A DNA stretch of 64,000 nucleotides from an uncultured Methanobrevibacter sp. (GCF_902764455.1 NZ_CACWVY010000014.1:1-64000); one strand, 5' to 3'. Counted from the stretch's first letter, positions 44,801 to 52,073 are shown. Notes: generated by a model not told the origin, from the letters alone. Made by a program: numbers and translations.

Positions 44801-46200
44801 ATATCATCCAAATCTTTTAAGGTTACACTTTCAGGACTTTCAAATCTAACCAGAGGCATCAGTGTATCTTTTCTTGCAAAATGATCATCTGCTGATTCTT
44901 TCATACCATATAATTGAAATGCGGATAAATTTACGGCAAATACAGGTTTATGAATAATTTGAGAATAATCATCCAATTGATGACGCAAGGTTTCAAGTTT
45001 TCGAATAGTCTGATCAATATTCAATGGTTCCTGATGACGTACGTTGGTTGCCTTCTGCAAATCCTTAAGGAATTTTTTTCTCCTGGTTTTATGGGAATGC
45101 AATTCCAAAACAAATTTGCCCAAACCTACAGCAGTCAATCTGTCTTTTACAACATCCAATGCTGCCATTTTTTCAGATACAAATAAAACTGATTTACCTT
45201 CTGCAAGTAACTCGGCAATTAAATTTACAATTGTCTGTGATTTACCGGTTCCTGGCGGTCCTTCCACAACAAGATTCCTACCGGCCTTAACGTCCTGAAT
45301 AGCTGCAATCTGGGATGAATCAGCATCCAAAACCTGATACATATTCTGATATTCAAGCCTTAAGTCAATATCCTCTTCTCTAAACGCTTCCTGATCGTTT
45401 TTGGCTGGATTGAAAATAGCCTGTATCAATTCATTTTTGGTTAAATCTACATTTTCAGCCCATGCTTCAGGATTTAAATCATTATACATTACAAATTTAG
45501 TAAAACTAAAGAAACCTAAAGCCACATCATTGTTGACTTCCCATCCATCCATACGAGATACTGCAAGACGGACTTTTGCAATATAATGGTCAATGACTTC
45601 ACCATATCTTTTGAATTCGAAATCAGGAAGTTCAATACCTGCTTCCAACAATTTGGCTTTAAGTGAAATGTTGGTTTGAATATCCTCTCCAGTCCATTCA
45701 AGATTGAATGATTCTCCAACCTTTTTCCTTTCCATTGCAACAGGAATCAAAACCAGCGGAGCCTTATTTTTCTGTCTTGGCTTGGATTTGTCTTTCCATT
45801 CCAAAAATCCAATTGCCAGATACAGAATATTATAACCTTGCTCCTGAAGCATTGTTTTAGCTTGGTTGTTAATGTAATATAATCTTTTTTGAAGTTCTTT
45901 TGGGGTCAAATCGGTAGCCAGCTTCCTGTCTCCTTCTGTAAACTTTGAAAAATCAAATGGAATGTGATCCCAAACTGAAGACTTGTCTTCCTTTTTGTCC
46001 TTTTTGTTTGCAACAAAATACATCTTGCTGTCTTGGAGAACAAGAGTTTGGAAAAGATTTAAAGGAGATTGATTTACTATAGTAATGGTTTTTGCTCTTG
46101 ATTTAAAGTTAAGAAGCTGATTTCTTAAAGTTAAATCCAATAGCTCCCTACGTAAATTCTTAAATTCCTTTTCGATTATATTAGTTGATTTGTTTAACAT
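38821..46200 (-). CDS. giant DUF4011/superfamily 1 helicase with nuclease and DUF3320-like domains
   Basis: The 2459-residue protein has an N-terminal DUF4011-like domain (about 1-300), Walker A GPPGTGKSQT near 311, DEASQ (motif II) near 951, ETIQGDERD near 1146 and LITRAREK near 1183. A Vsr/MTES_1575-like nuclease segment follows near 1270-1315 (FRVDLAIVDD, RDRDRLREQVLTGLGW). Next come a Glu/Lys/Arg coiled coil (about 1335-1395), about 900 acidic low-complexity residues with repeats, and a DUF3320-like C-terminus (about 2300-2459) containing GPIHVKEVTKRV. Related helicase-nuclease proteins occur in anti-phage defence. AAGGGTC precedes the ATG. uvrC follows on the same strand. Confidence 0.85.
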   Translation of the reverse strand: MLNKSTNIIEKEFKNLRRELLDLTLRNQLLNFKSRAKTITIVNQSPLNLFQTLVLQDSKMYFVANKKDKKEDKSSVWDHIPFDFSKFTEGDRKLATDLTPKELQKRLYYINNQAKTMLQEQGYNILYLAIGFLEWKDKSKPRQKNKAPLVLIPVAMERKKVGESFNLEWTGEDIQTNISLKAKLLEAGIELPDFEFKRYGEVIDHYIAKVRLAVSRMDGWEVNNDVALGFFSFTKFVMYNDLNPEAWAENVDLTKNELIQAIFNPAKNDQEAFREEDIDLRLEYQNMYQVLDADSSQIAAIQDVKAGRNLVVEGPPGTGKSQTIVNLIAELLAEGKSVLFVSEKMAALDVVKDRLTAVGLGKFVLELHSHKTRRKKFLKDLQKATNVRHQEPLNIDQTIRKLETLRHQLDDYSQIIHKPVFAVNLSAFQLYGMKESADDHFARKDTLMPLVRFESPESVTLKDLDDMKIALENLAELYQTISKENPWSKCSPKSLLPADLREIEMLINDTLHSLDNFLVERGRVYDIYGIKKPDTLNEFKNSLSAFEVIKSQNAELIDASIIKSGAWNSNNDDAFRLIQELQRYQKYAGILNKFNQNIFQVDIDRLIYELQQLSNKRFRFFSSNQHHEIVERYYARPVTGSADDIIRELQEAKAVIKMRRNLEANETLGKKYYGGYWHLNANPEDLKTIARWMNEFTALVREGTFSENTIDLMSKDLFDFNPERDLADYIDSGEEFVRELSRLREKLNPRSKLIFKRETGDVPFEAWQEQLYTWRGQLSSLHLWSQYLNTKNALKTSNARMFVDSIEKRNIKKEDIEALVEGNFADSLLNILFVENHELATFVGELHENRIREFKDLDKKILTLNRKRIFQRLNSNIPKIFGGTENPQAKILAGEFTRKSGHMPVRKLLERAGGMIKQIKPCFMMSPLSIAQYLDPTNEELQFDVVIFDEASQVKPEDALGAFMRGKTAVVMGDTQQLPPTSFFDQMSDADSDEEEATSLDMESILHLCKLSFPVKMLKWHYRSRHESLITVSNREFYDNDLLVYPSPSHSDPELGLKFHYNPNTQYLRGKSSANPLEAQDVVEEIFNHFEKYGDTKSLGVGTFSVAQKNAILEALEVKRKEHPEYEPLFSDNKEERFFVKNLETIQGDERDVILISVGYGYDQDGKMSLNFGPLNQDGGERRLNVLITRAREKCVVFSNFKAYDMNLTANPPYGVKSLKEFLEYAENLTLGTQGNDEYTVEPFEDAIASFLQENGYTVDRQIGCAGFRVDLAIVDDENPGKYILGITTDGKMYSSSKVARDRDRLREQVLTGLGWKLYHLWSTDWYRNRDLGRKKLLEFVEKSIRQTREEERRRSEEEKKLAEKRRLEAEKKAEELRLAREREEKEKAEKEAEESEINPEDIGPADFVEVEKVDDGDVFEKPIDVSAIDPSEFFEDDDINVDSGNSNPINEEKTQVESPSEFVTVEESDEEGFKPNPSEFIEDDSIDEEISILENDNTAKTSDIEKDDADDHNPEVDVSEPDVSVDDIGVVSDSDDVDVSVDDVSEPVGDDGSIGEVDDVSEPVGDDGSIGEVDDDSQPVNDVVEDSQDDKEVWESQDESQDKNDDAEVWEDDEDVSPEDNAEVWEDDADYADEEESKLRSFKQKVRDFITHEEPDEDESNKTSFFSGLKFHKGLGKNSDLEDEIDEDIKFTEDSKNEKEPAEEKVDLGSDDDYIYVDHSNDEINDESYIEDDFDIHDYASEVDDEPVYDEKEFEEDSSFDEVQDKNIKKPIFSEKVNIEPKKSSNNDIDEVDVEKEVHFDNDEVNAKDVDVDLGSDDVNVDNRRDLSHDGVDVDLGSVDLGSDDVNVDNRRDLSHDGVDVDLGSDDVNVEDDKVDLGSDDDYIYVDHSNDEVAEEDSEDTTHEVDEAPQEFKVKNKHKRASYVKSVISEMVSGESQLEVEEIETVRGEVIDEDAPLHKPAPKDDMVVEAEIVNGGDANPQYIPSVETSYDDDYFEEDEELNIFTDELPDLSHDEQDEIHDEATRVIDKAMDQFMSDVFDKEDEKPSEIIQEPKNDINFEPKYEDDAGDELESNIEDMFVDEEITSEVTSDIEDVKNDVENESVEENTLPDEVVYFKGATDVTNPLRKNNVYYKNENKRSLKDSIRGIKKDMAYINKSLNEIENPTEIDYVSVVDRTEEYDPRDYLSRPSDDDSDKIIQMEEESLKKEFTGNDFDNNFVEDDVIVTETQDEFSDEYKDQALENIIQSADEDYKEIEKERFQNNNKLKAFDDKKLPGKKKLEDEIIDYVEATDIGLTSQNELYSQPISTISKSIVTIVDIEGPIHVKEVTKRVKDSCHIKRAGSNLKKTVQSAISEAENSGDIIKIGDFLYDASNNNVVIRRRQKPNIELISDEEIAKSIEMVLLHKDNVSTKQIAKETSRNFGFKSTSKKTSARINSVLDLMIANNRVKIVNDYVELN
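40589..40774. repeat. imperfect tandem repeats in the acidic part of the giant helicase
   Basis: A unit of about 66 bases (about 22 residues: DLSHDGVDVDLGSDDVNV...) is present twice in full, the second time with a short internal duplication of DLGS, and partly a third time. The near-identical DNA shows recent duplication, presumably by slippage or unequal crossing-over. Confidence 0.85.
41473..41568. repeat. two perfect 48-base tandem repeats in the giant helicase
   Basis: Two identical 48-base units encode DDVSEPVGDDGSIGEV twice. They keep frame (16 residues each) and are acidic like the surrounding region. Their identity at the DNA level implies a recent event. Confidence 0.9.
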
Positions 46201-46357
46201 GATGACCCTTTAAAAGTGTAAAAAAAAATTCGAAATTCATATATTATTTTAATCCTATTATAATATAAAGTTTTCTAAATAATGTAATGTTAGTTAAAAA
46301 GTATTAAAAATAGAAAACAACATCAACAAAAAAGTGTTTACATGAATTTTAAATATT

Positions 46358-47182
46358 TCAGAATTTGTTTGATTTATAAGGTCCAAAATTTCTTATTTTT
46401 TCACTGGCAATTTGTGAAGCGAAGTTTCCAGCTTTTTCAGGTGATTTAAACAATAATTTTTGTGTCACATAAGCTGCCATATACGTATCACCACAACCCG
46501 TAGTATCCACAACTTTATCACAAGGGACGGGACTGATTTTTATTTCATCACCGCAAACTATTCTGGAACCCTTACTTCCGTTAGTTATGACCATCTCATC
46601 TACATCATAGTCAAGTCCAATTATGCTTTCTTCACCAGTATCTAAAAAAATAACATTAACGCCTGATAAAATTGATGTTAACTCATCAAAGTTATCTAAT
46701 TTTAATGTGTAATTGTCATTTACTTTATCGCCTTTGACTCTGAGAAACCCCTGTACCGACATAAAGATAGGAACATCAAAACCCTTCAGATATTCAATGG
46801 TTTCGGCGGGAAAATCAAATCTGTTTAAAGGATTTAAAACAAATCCGTCAATTTCATTAGGCAGGATGTTTTCAAAATCCCCCGGATAAATTGGTATATC
46901 TGCAAAATTGCTTAACTGCTGGCGAAAATCACGGTTATCTCTATCAGGATAGTTATTAATAAAAAAATGAGTATCATCTTTTTCAATTACCTTAACTTTA
47001 TCCAAATCGGGAAAATCATTAACAAGATTCTTATCACTGCAGTTGACAAGAGCAACATAGTCACTGTAAAACTCTTCAAATACAAAACTTTGAAAATAGG
47101 TTGCTCCACCTGTCTTTTGAGATTTTTCATCACCTATGACAATCAAATCCTTTGTTACCGGCCCAATTACTACAAGAGTCAT
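46358..47182 (-). CDS. PfkB-family carbohydrate/nucleoside kinase
   Basis: The 274-residue ribokinase-fold protein has GGATYFQSF near residue 25 and the ATP/catalytic motif DTTGCGDTYMAAY near 225, where the second Asp is the base. A short lid region distinguishes it from sugar kinases of bacteria. Substrate unknown. It follows the CDF gene by 21 bases and may be co-transcribed. Confidence 0.8.
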   Translation of the reverse strand: MTLVVIGPVTKDLIVIGDEKSQKTGGATYFQSFVFEEFYSDYVALVNCSDKNLVNDFPDLDKVKVIEKDDTHFFINNYPDRDNRDFRQQLSNFADIPIYPGDFENILPNEIDGFVLNPLNRFDFPAETIEYLKGFDVPIFMSVQGFLRVKGDKVNDNYTLKLDNFDELTSILSGVNVIFLDTGEESIIGLDYDVDEMVITNGSKGSRIVCGDEIKISPVPCDKVVDTTGCGDTYMAAYVTQKLLFKSPEKAGNFASQIASEKIRNFGPYKSNKF

Positions 47183-47203
47183 ATAAAAGAAAGTCCCCCT
47201 AAT

Positions 47204-48052
47204 CTATTCAAATTCAATAGTGATATCTACAACATGATATTTATTTGAAATAGAATAAATCTGTTTTTTAATTTCACCAACATCATAACCAAAATCAACA
47301 TCAACCTTTAATGTCATGACAGAATCAATGCCGTCAAGTGACCATATGTGAAAATCATCAATTGCATTAACCCCATCGATTTCCATAATGGAATTTTTAA
47401 ACTCAGCCACATCAAAATAATCAGGTGTTTTTTGGAGTAGAACTTCAAGTGATTTATATAAATTCCTTCCAAGGTTGAATATCAACCATAATGCTATTCC
47501 TATTGAAACAAACGGATCCAAATATGGGGCGCCCTCCCAAAACATTAAAACAACACCCAATATTAAAATAGTAAGCCATTCAAATATATCTCCTAATTGA
47601 TGCAGAAAAATAGCCTTTTCATTGAAAGTTTCTCCTTTGTGAAGACGATGAACAGAAACAAATTTGAAAACCACACCTATTACCGCTATAATAAGCATTC
47701 CTCCGGCATCAACCTCTTCAGGCGAGAATAATCTTGGAATAGCCTCCTGAAGAATAACGAATGCCATTATAATTACAAAAACGGAAATGATTACTGCACC
47801 TAAAATTGAAAATCTCTGATATCCATAGGAATAATTTTCCGATGAATCCTTTTGAGAAACCTTTTCCAATGCCCATGCAAGAGCAATTGAAATGGTGTCT
47901 GCCAAATCATGAATACAATCTGCAAGAATTGCCATACTGTTAGTAGCCAGACCTCCAATAATAACAATTATATTAAATGTAAGATTCATGAAAAATACAA
48001 ATGCTAAATTTTCACCGGCTTTTTTGTGATGACTATGTTTATCTATCCTCAT
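47204..48052 (-). CDS. cation diffusion facilitator (CDF) transporter
   Basis: The 282-residue protein has six helices, an N-terminal histidine stretch (HSHHKKAGEN) and the metal site motifs NSMAILADCIHDLADT in helix 2 and HQLGDIFEW in helix 5. A C-terminal ferredoxin-like cytoplasmic domain (about 200-282) is present. CDF proteins export Zn2+, Co2+, Fe2+ or similar divalent metals with proton exchange; the HxxxD/HDxxD pattern favours zinc or cobalt. Metal identity unproven. Confidence 0.9.
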   Translation of the reverse strand: MRIDKHSHHKKAGENLAFVFFMNLTFNIIVIIGGLATNSMAILADCIHDLADTISIALAWALEKVSQKDSSENYSYGYQRFSILGAVIISVFVIIMAFVILQEAIPRLFSPEEVDAGGMLIIAVIGVVFKFVSVHRLHKGETFNEKAIFLHQLGDIFEWLTILILGVVLMFWEGAPYLDPFVSIGIALWLIFNLGRNLYKSLEVLLQKTPDYFDVAEFKNSIMEIDGVNAIDDFHIWSLDGIDSVMTLKVDVDFGYDVGEIKKQIYSISNKYHVVDITIEFE

Positions 48053-48176
48053 TACTCATATTTTTGAAAAAAATCATATAAAAAATTTATTTAATTTCCG
48101 AATTAGAAAATTTAAAGAAAAATTTAAAAGTTAATTTTATTAACTAAAAGATTAAAAATTATTATAGTGATTTAAA

Positions 48177-48356
48177 ATGGCAGCAGTAGGAACAACAATT
48201 TTTTCACATATCCTTCCAGTTATATTCGGATTTTTTGGAATACTACTTATCATATCCGGAGCACTAGATGAAGACAAGGTTAAATTAGGATTAGGAGTTG
48301 CATTATTCATTTGTGCATGCATATTCCCATATATAATTTTAAGTTCTTTAATCTAA
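48177..48356 (+). CDS. small 59-residue two-helix membrane protein
   Basis: A short ORF from ATG 48177, with GTGATTTAAA before it, encodes two transmembrane helices (HILPVIFGFFGILLIISGAL and LGVALFICACIFPYIILSSL) joined by DEDKVKLG. Base composition and ribosome binding site look genuine. Function unknown; it diverges from the CDF gene and converges on the secreted protein gene. Confidence 0.7.
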   Translation: MAAVGTTIFSHILPVIFGFFGILLIISGALDEDKVKLGLGVALFICACIFPYIILSSLI

Positions 48357-48416
48357 ATTCTTTAACTTTTTTTCAAAACATTTTTAAAAAAGCCTTTCAA
48401 AAAAAATAAAAGTTTT

Positions 48417-48448
48417 GTTATCCCTGCACCATCAATGCAGTCAATAAC
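48417..48448 (-). terminator. hairpin downstream of the secreted protein gene
   Basis: GTTAT/ATAAC outside and CTGCA/TGCAG inside form a stem interrupted by 2-3 unpaired bases, about 45 bases after the stop at 48494. On the minus strand it is followed by T-rich DNA. A 17-codon frame also covers this place (see findings). Confidence 0.45.
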
Positions 48449-48493
48449 AATACAAGTAACAAAAAAATCAACGTTACCTTTAAAATGATTTAA

Positions 48494-48928
48494 TTATACT
48501 AATTTAATAGAATGTGCCATTTCTTTTAAGGTATTCATATCCAACTTGTCACTTGACAATATAACCAATTCACCATTTTTTTGGTAAAGTATTTCACTCA
48601 TGTTACCAACACTAGCATACTTAATATCACCATCAGTGGTAAAATTAACACCTAGTTTTGATAACTGGCTCATTGCATTTTTAACTGTATCGTTTACATC
48701 TTGTAAAGTATATGTTACGTTAAGATTATCACCAGCATCATAATATGCCACAGTACTTTCTAAAAAACCAGATGAATCCACTTTTTTAAATGTTGCATTT
48801 TTAGGAACGTTCATATCAAAATTTCCATCAAAATCGTGAGATACCATTTCTATGCTTGATGCAGCAACAGAACCTATAAGCAGTCCAAAAACTGCTGCGA
48901 ATACTAAAATTGACAATATTTTTTTCAT
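48494..48928 (-). CDS. small secreted protein, unknown
   Basis: The 144-residue protein has a signal peptide (KKILSILVFAAVFGLLIGSVAA) and a mature part of about 120 residues rich in Asp/Asn/Val with probable beta strands and helices. No anchor is seen, so it is released or bound to the wall. Similar short exported proteins are common in Methanobrevibacter. GGAGGAT lies 7 bases before the ATG. No function can be given. Confidence 0.65.
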   Translation of the reverse strand: MKKILSILVFAAVFGLLIGSVAASSIEMVSHDFDGNFDMNVPKNATFKKVDSSGFLESTVAYYDAGDNLNVTYTLQDVNDTVKNAMSQLSKLGVNFTTDGDIKYASVGNMSEILYQKNGELVILSSDKLDMNTLKEMAHSIKLV

Positions 48929-49289
48929 AAATATCCTCCAAGTTAACTAAATTGTTTTATGCAATAATCGCAGAAATAATTATTGCAGCATTAATACACT
49001 ACTATCCCAAATCTTCACTTTTTAAAACAAACAAGATATAAATGCATTAACAATTTAATCTATGTTTGAAAGTAATATATAATTATCTATTTTTATTGAA
49101 CAGAGCTGCAAAATATTGAAAACCCTGCACTATTTTTAGAATAGTGAAAAACATCTAGTTAGAACTTTAATTTCAGTTTAATTGTTTAATTAAAAATAAT
49201 AATTAAAAAAATAGTAAATGAAGGTTAAACACACCTTCTAAAGGCCTGCAAGAAAAATGTTAATGAAAATTTCTGCATATTAATAATGT
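48929..49289. other. intergenic region with hairpin
   Basis: About 360 bases without a gene. A hairpin CACTATT-TTTAG-AATAGTG lies at 49128-49146, with AAAAAC after it. Between 48930 and 49080 is the promoter region of the secreted protein gene. The rest is AT-rich with no recognised signal. Confidence 0.5.
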
Positions 49290-49979
49290 TCAATCAAGAA
49301 GTTTTACTTCCCCGGAGTGAAGACTTGTACCCATCAATACTTTTTTTATCCCAATAGACTCCAGTTCATTTAATGAATTTTTATTTAAACCTCCTGCTAT
49401 AATCAGCTTGTCTTTTAAATCAGAAAATTCATTTAAGAGTTTTTCATTATATCCTTTTTCAGTACCTACACCTGTAATGTCCAAAAGGATTATTTCATTG
49501 GGATCAAGCTCCTTTAAGATTTCCTTAAGCTCTGATAAATTTAAATCAAGGTTTTTAGAAAGCAACTCATTATCTTTTACATCAACACTTACTACAATCC
49601 TTTCTTTTGGAAATTTTTCAAATATCCTTTTCATCTCATCTATACTTTCAAGAGTTTCACTAGGAACAATGACCTTGTAGGCATAGTCCAGGAAAAATTC
49701 AAAGGCTTCACAGTTTTTTACGCCACCGTCAAAAATAACCGGTAAAATTGTGTTGACCATTTTTATATCATTAATGTTATGACCATGAGCTTCGATTAAA
49801 TCCAAATCTGCAATATACATCTCATCAGCACCATTCAACTTTAATCCCTGTGCAATATCAACAGGATTGGATGATGGAGCAAAAACAGTTCTTAATGGTG
49901 TGTATGTATCCCTCATTCCGGATTTGCCGCTTACAGCCTGGCCTTGCATTAAATCTATTACTGGAATTTTTTTAATCAT
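49290..49979 (-). CDS. HisA/HisF-related TIM-barrel protein (uncharacterised)
   Basis: The 229-residue protein starts IPVIDLMQGQAVSGKSG, as in HisA. It has YIADLDLIEAHGHN, VSVDVKDNE and a C-terminal phosphate-binding AGGLN and LMGTSLHSG. It belongs to the archaeal HisA-like group (COG1411 type) rather than to histidine synthesis itself; reaction unknown, with cofactor synthesis as a guess. It stands alone between two large intergenic regions. Confidence 0.72.
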   Translation of the reverse strand: MIKKIPVIDLMQGQAVSGKSGMRDTYTPLRTVFAPSSNPVDIAQGLKLNGADEMYIADLDLIEAHGHNINDIKMVNTILPVIFDGGVKNCEAFEFFLDYAYKVIVPSETLESIDEMKRIFEKFPKERIVVSVDVKDNELLSKNLDLNLSELKEILKELDPNEIILLDITGVGTEKGYNEKLLNEFSDLKDKLIIAGGLNKNSLNELESIGIKKVLMGTSLHSGEVKLLD

Positions 49980-50335
49980 ATTAAATAATTGGACAAAAGA
50001 AGTATTAAAAACTTAAGGAGGTGAGAAGAGCTGATGTGTTTGTCAGCTCTCTCGAGAAATACGAAAAATAATGATCAATTTAAGATTTATAACAGACAGT
50101 TATGAACCTCTACTAATTAGTTTTAATTACATAGTATATAAATGTTACTCTATTTTAGAAAAATTAAAGTATACTTGAATATATAATTTTTAAAAATAAT
50201 TATTAAAATATATATAATTATTAAATTATATATTAAAAAATAAACATTTATTCATGAAAAATGAAAAATTATAAAACGCCGAATTTTTAAGGCTTAAAAA
50301 TTAATAAATTTTAATAAAATTAGATTGATAAAGTT

Positions 50336-50447
50336 AAATTGAAAAAAATAAGTTTGAAGTAACTAGAAGAGGGAAATTGAAAGATAGTATTACGTGTTAC
50401 ATTTATATTGCTAAGCTATTGACATTACTTCAAACTCATTTCAATTT
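50336..50447. ncRNA. candidate structured RNA or large hairpin
   Basis: AAATTGAAA (50336-50344) pairs with TTTCAATTT (50439-50447), and AGTTTGAAGTAA (50351-50362) with TTACTTCAAACT (50425-50436). Together they give 21 bp of perfect stem with an asymmetric bulge around a 62-base loop. There is no ORF and no G+C-rich terminator look. Whether it is transcribed is unknown. Confidence 0.35.
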
Positions 50448-50520
50448 TGATGCAAAAAAATATGATAATATATCTTCACTCATCCTTGCACAATATAACT
50501 ATTGAAATTAATAGTATAAA

Positions 50521-50540
50521 TACTTTTTTATAAAAAAGTA
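50521..50540 (-). terminator. 20-bp AT palindrome after DUF3194 operon
   Basis: TACTTTTTTATAAAAAAGTA is perfectly self-complementary and lies about 60 bases downstream of the DUF3194 stop. T-runs on both strands fit archaeal U-tract termination. Confidence 0.4.
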
Positions 50541-50599
50541 ATACTTATTTTAATAAAAATATTTAAATAAGTAATACTGAAAAATTTAAAAAAAAATAA

Positions 50600-50884
50600 T
50601 TATTCCCTGAAATTCTCATCAATGTAGGAATCAAACTTCAAATAAGCTTCATCAATAGCTTTCATGATTTGGTCTTGGTTTATTTCAGAAAGCTCATCAA
50701 AAAGAATGCCAACATCAACATCAACGTCTAACTGATCATTTTCATAATTGAGGGTAATATCCAAATCCAAGTCTTCAACTTCTTTGGTGGAAATATTTTT
50801 AGAAACCTCTTTTTCCAATATTTCGCCAAAATCATCAGAAATAGTTGATAAATCTTCTGGAGATAGTTTTTTGAGTTTAGACAT
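50600..50884 (-). CDS. DUF3194 family protein
   Basis: The 94-residue acidic protein (KKLSPEDLSTISDDFGEILE...DVDVDVGILFDEL) matches the small archaeal DUF3194 family, usually encoded beside prefoldin beta. It has no known catalytic motif; a chaperone- or RNA-associated role is only suggested by context. It is the last gene of the operon, 33 bases after the prefoldin stop. Confidence 0.8.
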   Translation of the reverse strand: MSKLKKLSPEDLSTISDDFGEILEKEVSKNISTKEVEDLDLDITLNYENDQLDVDVDVGILFDELSEINQDQIMKAIDEAYLKFDSYIDENFRE

Positions 50885-50917
50885 GTAAATCTATAAAAAA
50901 AGAAAAAAGTATTAAGC

Positions 50918-51265
50918 CTATTGGCCCATACCTTGCATTGCATTTTGGATAGTTGCTTGCATTTCTTCAAGTTTTTTCATGACTCTTTCTTCTTGACGGG
51001 TCATGGTTTGTTTTCTTAATTGAAGAGTTTCTAATTTATCTTCCATTTCTGCTAATGTATCTGCGTATTCAACTTTAATAAGTAAAGTTCCAGCTTGTTT
51101 GAATACTTCAGTATTTTCATCAGTTTTTTTAAGTTCTTCTAAAGCTTTTTCAGTTTCTTGAATTTGAATTTCAACATTTTGAACCTGCATGGTTACTGCT
51201 TGAGCTTGTTGTTGTAATTGTTGAAACTGATTTAATTGATTTTGAATGTTTTCAGGAATCTCCAT
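50918..51265 (-). CDS. pfdB: prefoldin subunit beta
   Basis: The 115-residue protein is two long helices forming a coiled coil around a short beta-hairpin (TLLIKVEYADTLAEM), as in prefoldin beta. Six subunits (two alpha, four beta) hold unfolded proteins for the thermosome. GGTGATATT precedes the ATG. It lies in the conserved archaeal cluster with pcc1 and eL43. Confidence 0.95.
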   Translation of the reverse strand: MEIPENIQNQLNQFQQLQQQAQAVTMQVQNVEIQIQETEKALEELKKTDENTEVFKQAGTLLIKVEYADTLAEMEDKLETLQLRKQTMTRQEERVMKKLEEMQATIQNAMQGMGQ

Positions 51266-51285
51266 AATATCACCTAATTATTATT

Positions 51286-51555
51286 TTATAAGTTTGTTAA
51301 ATTATTTATTTCTGATGCTAATTTTATCCATTTTATAGCGGAATTGACAGAAGCTCTAAAGGATGTTGAGTCTTCAGCATCTATTTTGATAATAATTTTA
51401 GATTCATCCTGAACAATCGTCATTGATGATCTAAAATCCGGCGCAGTATCAAACTCCAAAAGGATTGAATTATAAACAATTTCAGCCTGATGACTGCTAT
51501 CAAATTCTATGGATATAATGCTGTTAAGCGATTCGAGAGGAGTTTCATCAATCAT
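51286..51555 (-). CDS. pcc1: KEOPS complex subunit Pcc1
   Basis: The protein of about 89 residues fits Pcc1: a beta-alpha-beta fold, with the LASEI-type C-terminal helix and ESKIIIKIDAEDSTSFRASV. Pcc1 dimerises and binds Kae1 in the complex that makes t6A37 on tRNA. GAGG is six bases before the ATG at 51555, so that start is preferred. It overlaps the Imp4-like gene by 8 bases. Confidence 0.85.
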   Translation of the reverse strand: MIDETPLESLNSIISIEFDSSHQAEIVYNSILLEFDTAPDFRSSMTIVQDESKIIIKIDAEDSTSFRASVNSAIKWIKLASEINNLTNL

Positions 51556-52033
51556 GTACATCCTCTAAAATCTTTTTAACATTGATTTGAAAATGGAGTT
51601 TATCTCCAAATTTATTGATAAAATTAATCTTAGCCATAAATTTTTCATCTTGAGAAATAAGGATATAATTATCCTCAGCCTTGTCCACTAAATCCAAACC
51701 TAAAATATCACTTAAAACATTAAGCTTATCAAATTGTGAAACTATTTTCAATCTTGAAGGTGCAATGTTAAGCTTTTCCGAATCCTGTGTAACACTGATA
51801 AGCATTACAAGCAAAACCTCACCCTTATTTGAATAAAAGGTTACTTTACTTGGATTTCCTTTGATTTCATTAACGACTGCCAAGTTAATTTCATCCAATT
51901 CAAGAGCCTTTAGCAGCAATTCGCGCATATTCATTTTTCCCCTATTAACAGAGGTTGAATCGGTAGAACGTGCTAAATTCTTACAGAACTTTCTAGTTTT
52001 TTGAGAAGGTTTTCTAGAAGTAGAAATTAACAT
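51548..52033 (-). CDS. Brix-domain (Imp4-like) ribosome biogenesis protein
   Basis: The 161-residue protein begins MLISTSRKPSQKTRKFCKNLARST, close to archaeal Brix/Imp4-like proteins, which are single Brix domains thought to assist rRNA processing. RGKMNMRELLLKAL follows near residue 31. Context (Rpo12, eL43, Pcc1, prefoldin) supports an RNA/ribosome job. No strong ribosome binding site is seen. Confidence 0.83.
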   Translation of the reverse strand: MLISTSRKPSQKTRKFCKNLARSTDSTSVNRGKMNMRELLLKALELDEINLAVVNEIKGNPSKVTFYSNKGEVLLVMLISVTQDSEKLNIAPSRLKIVSQFDKLNVLSDILGLDLVDKAEDNYILISQDEKFMAKINFINKFGDKLHFQINVKKILEDVHD

Positions 52034-52073
52034 TTAAATCAAAAATAGTGAAAATATGGATAAAAGCAAAGAA

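Larger units (their letters stand above)
49980..50599. other. 620-base gene-free region with strong inverted repeats
   Basis: This AT-rich region lies between the HisA-like gene and the end of the ribosomal-protein operon. Visible structures are the AGAGCTGA/TCAGCTCT hairpin at about 50027-50050, a two-part inverted repeat at 50336-50447, a 20-bp palindrome at 50521-50540 and a direct repeat AAGTAATACT at 50536 and 50569. It probably includes the operon terminator; some parts may be transcribed into small RNA. Confidence 0.5.
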
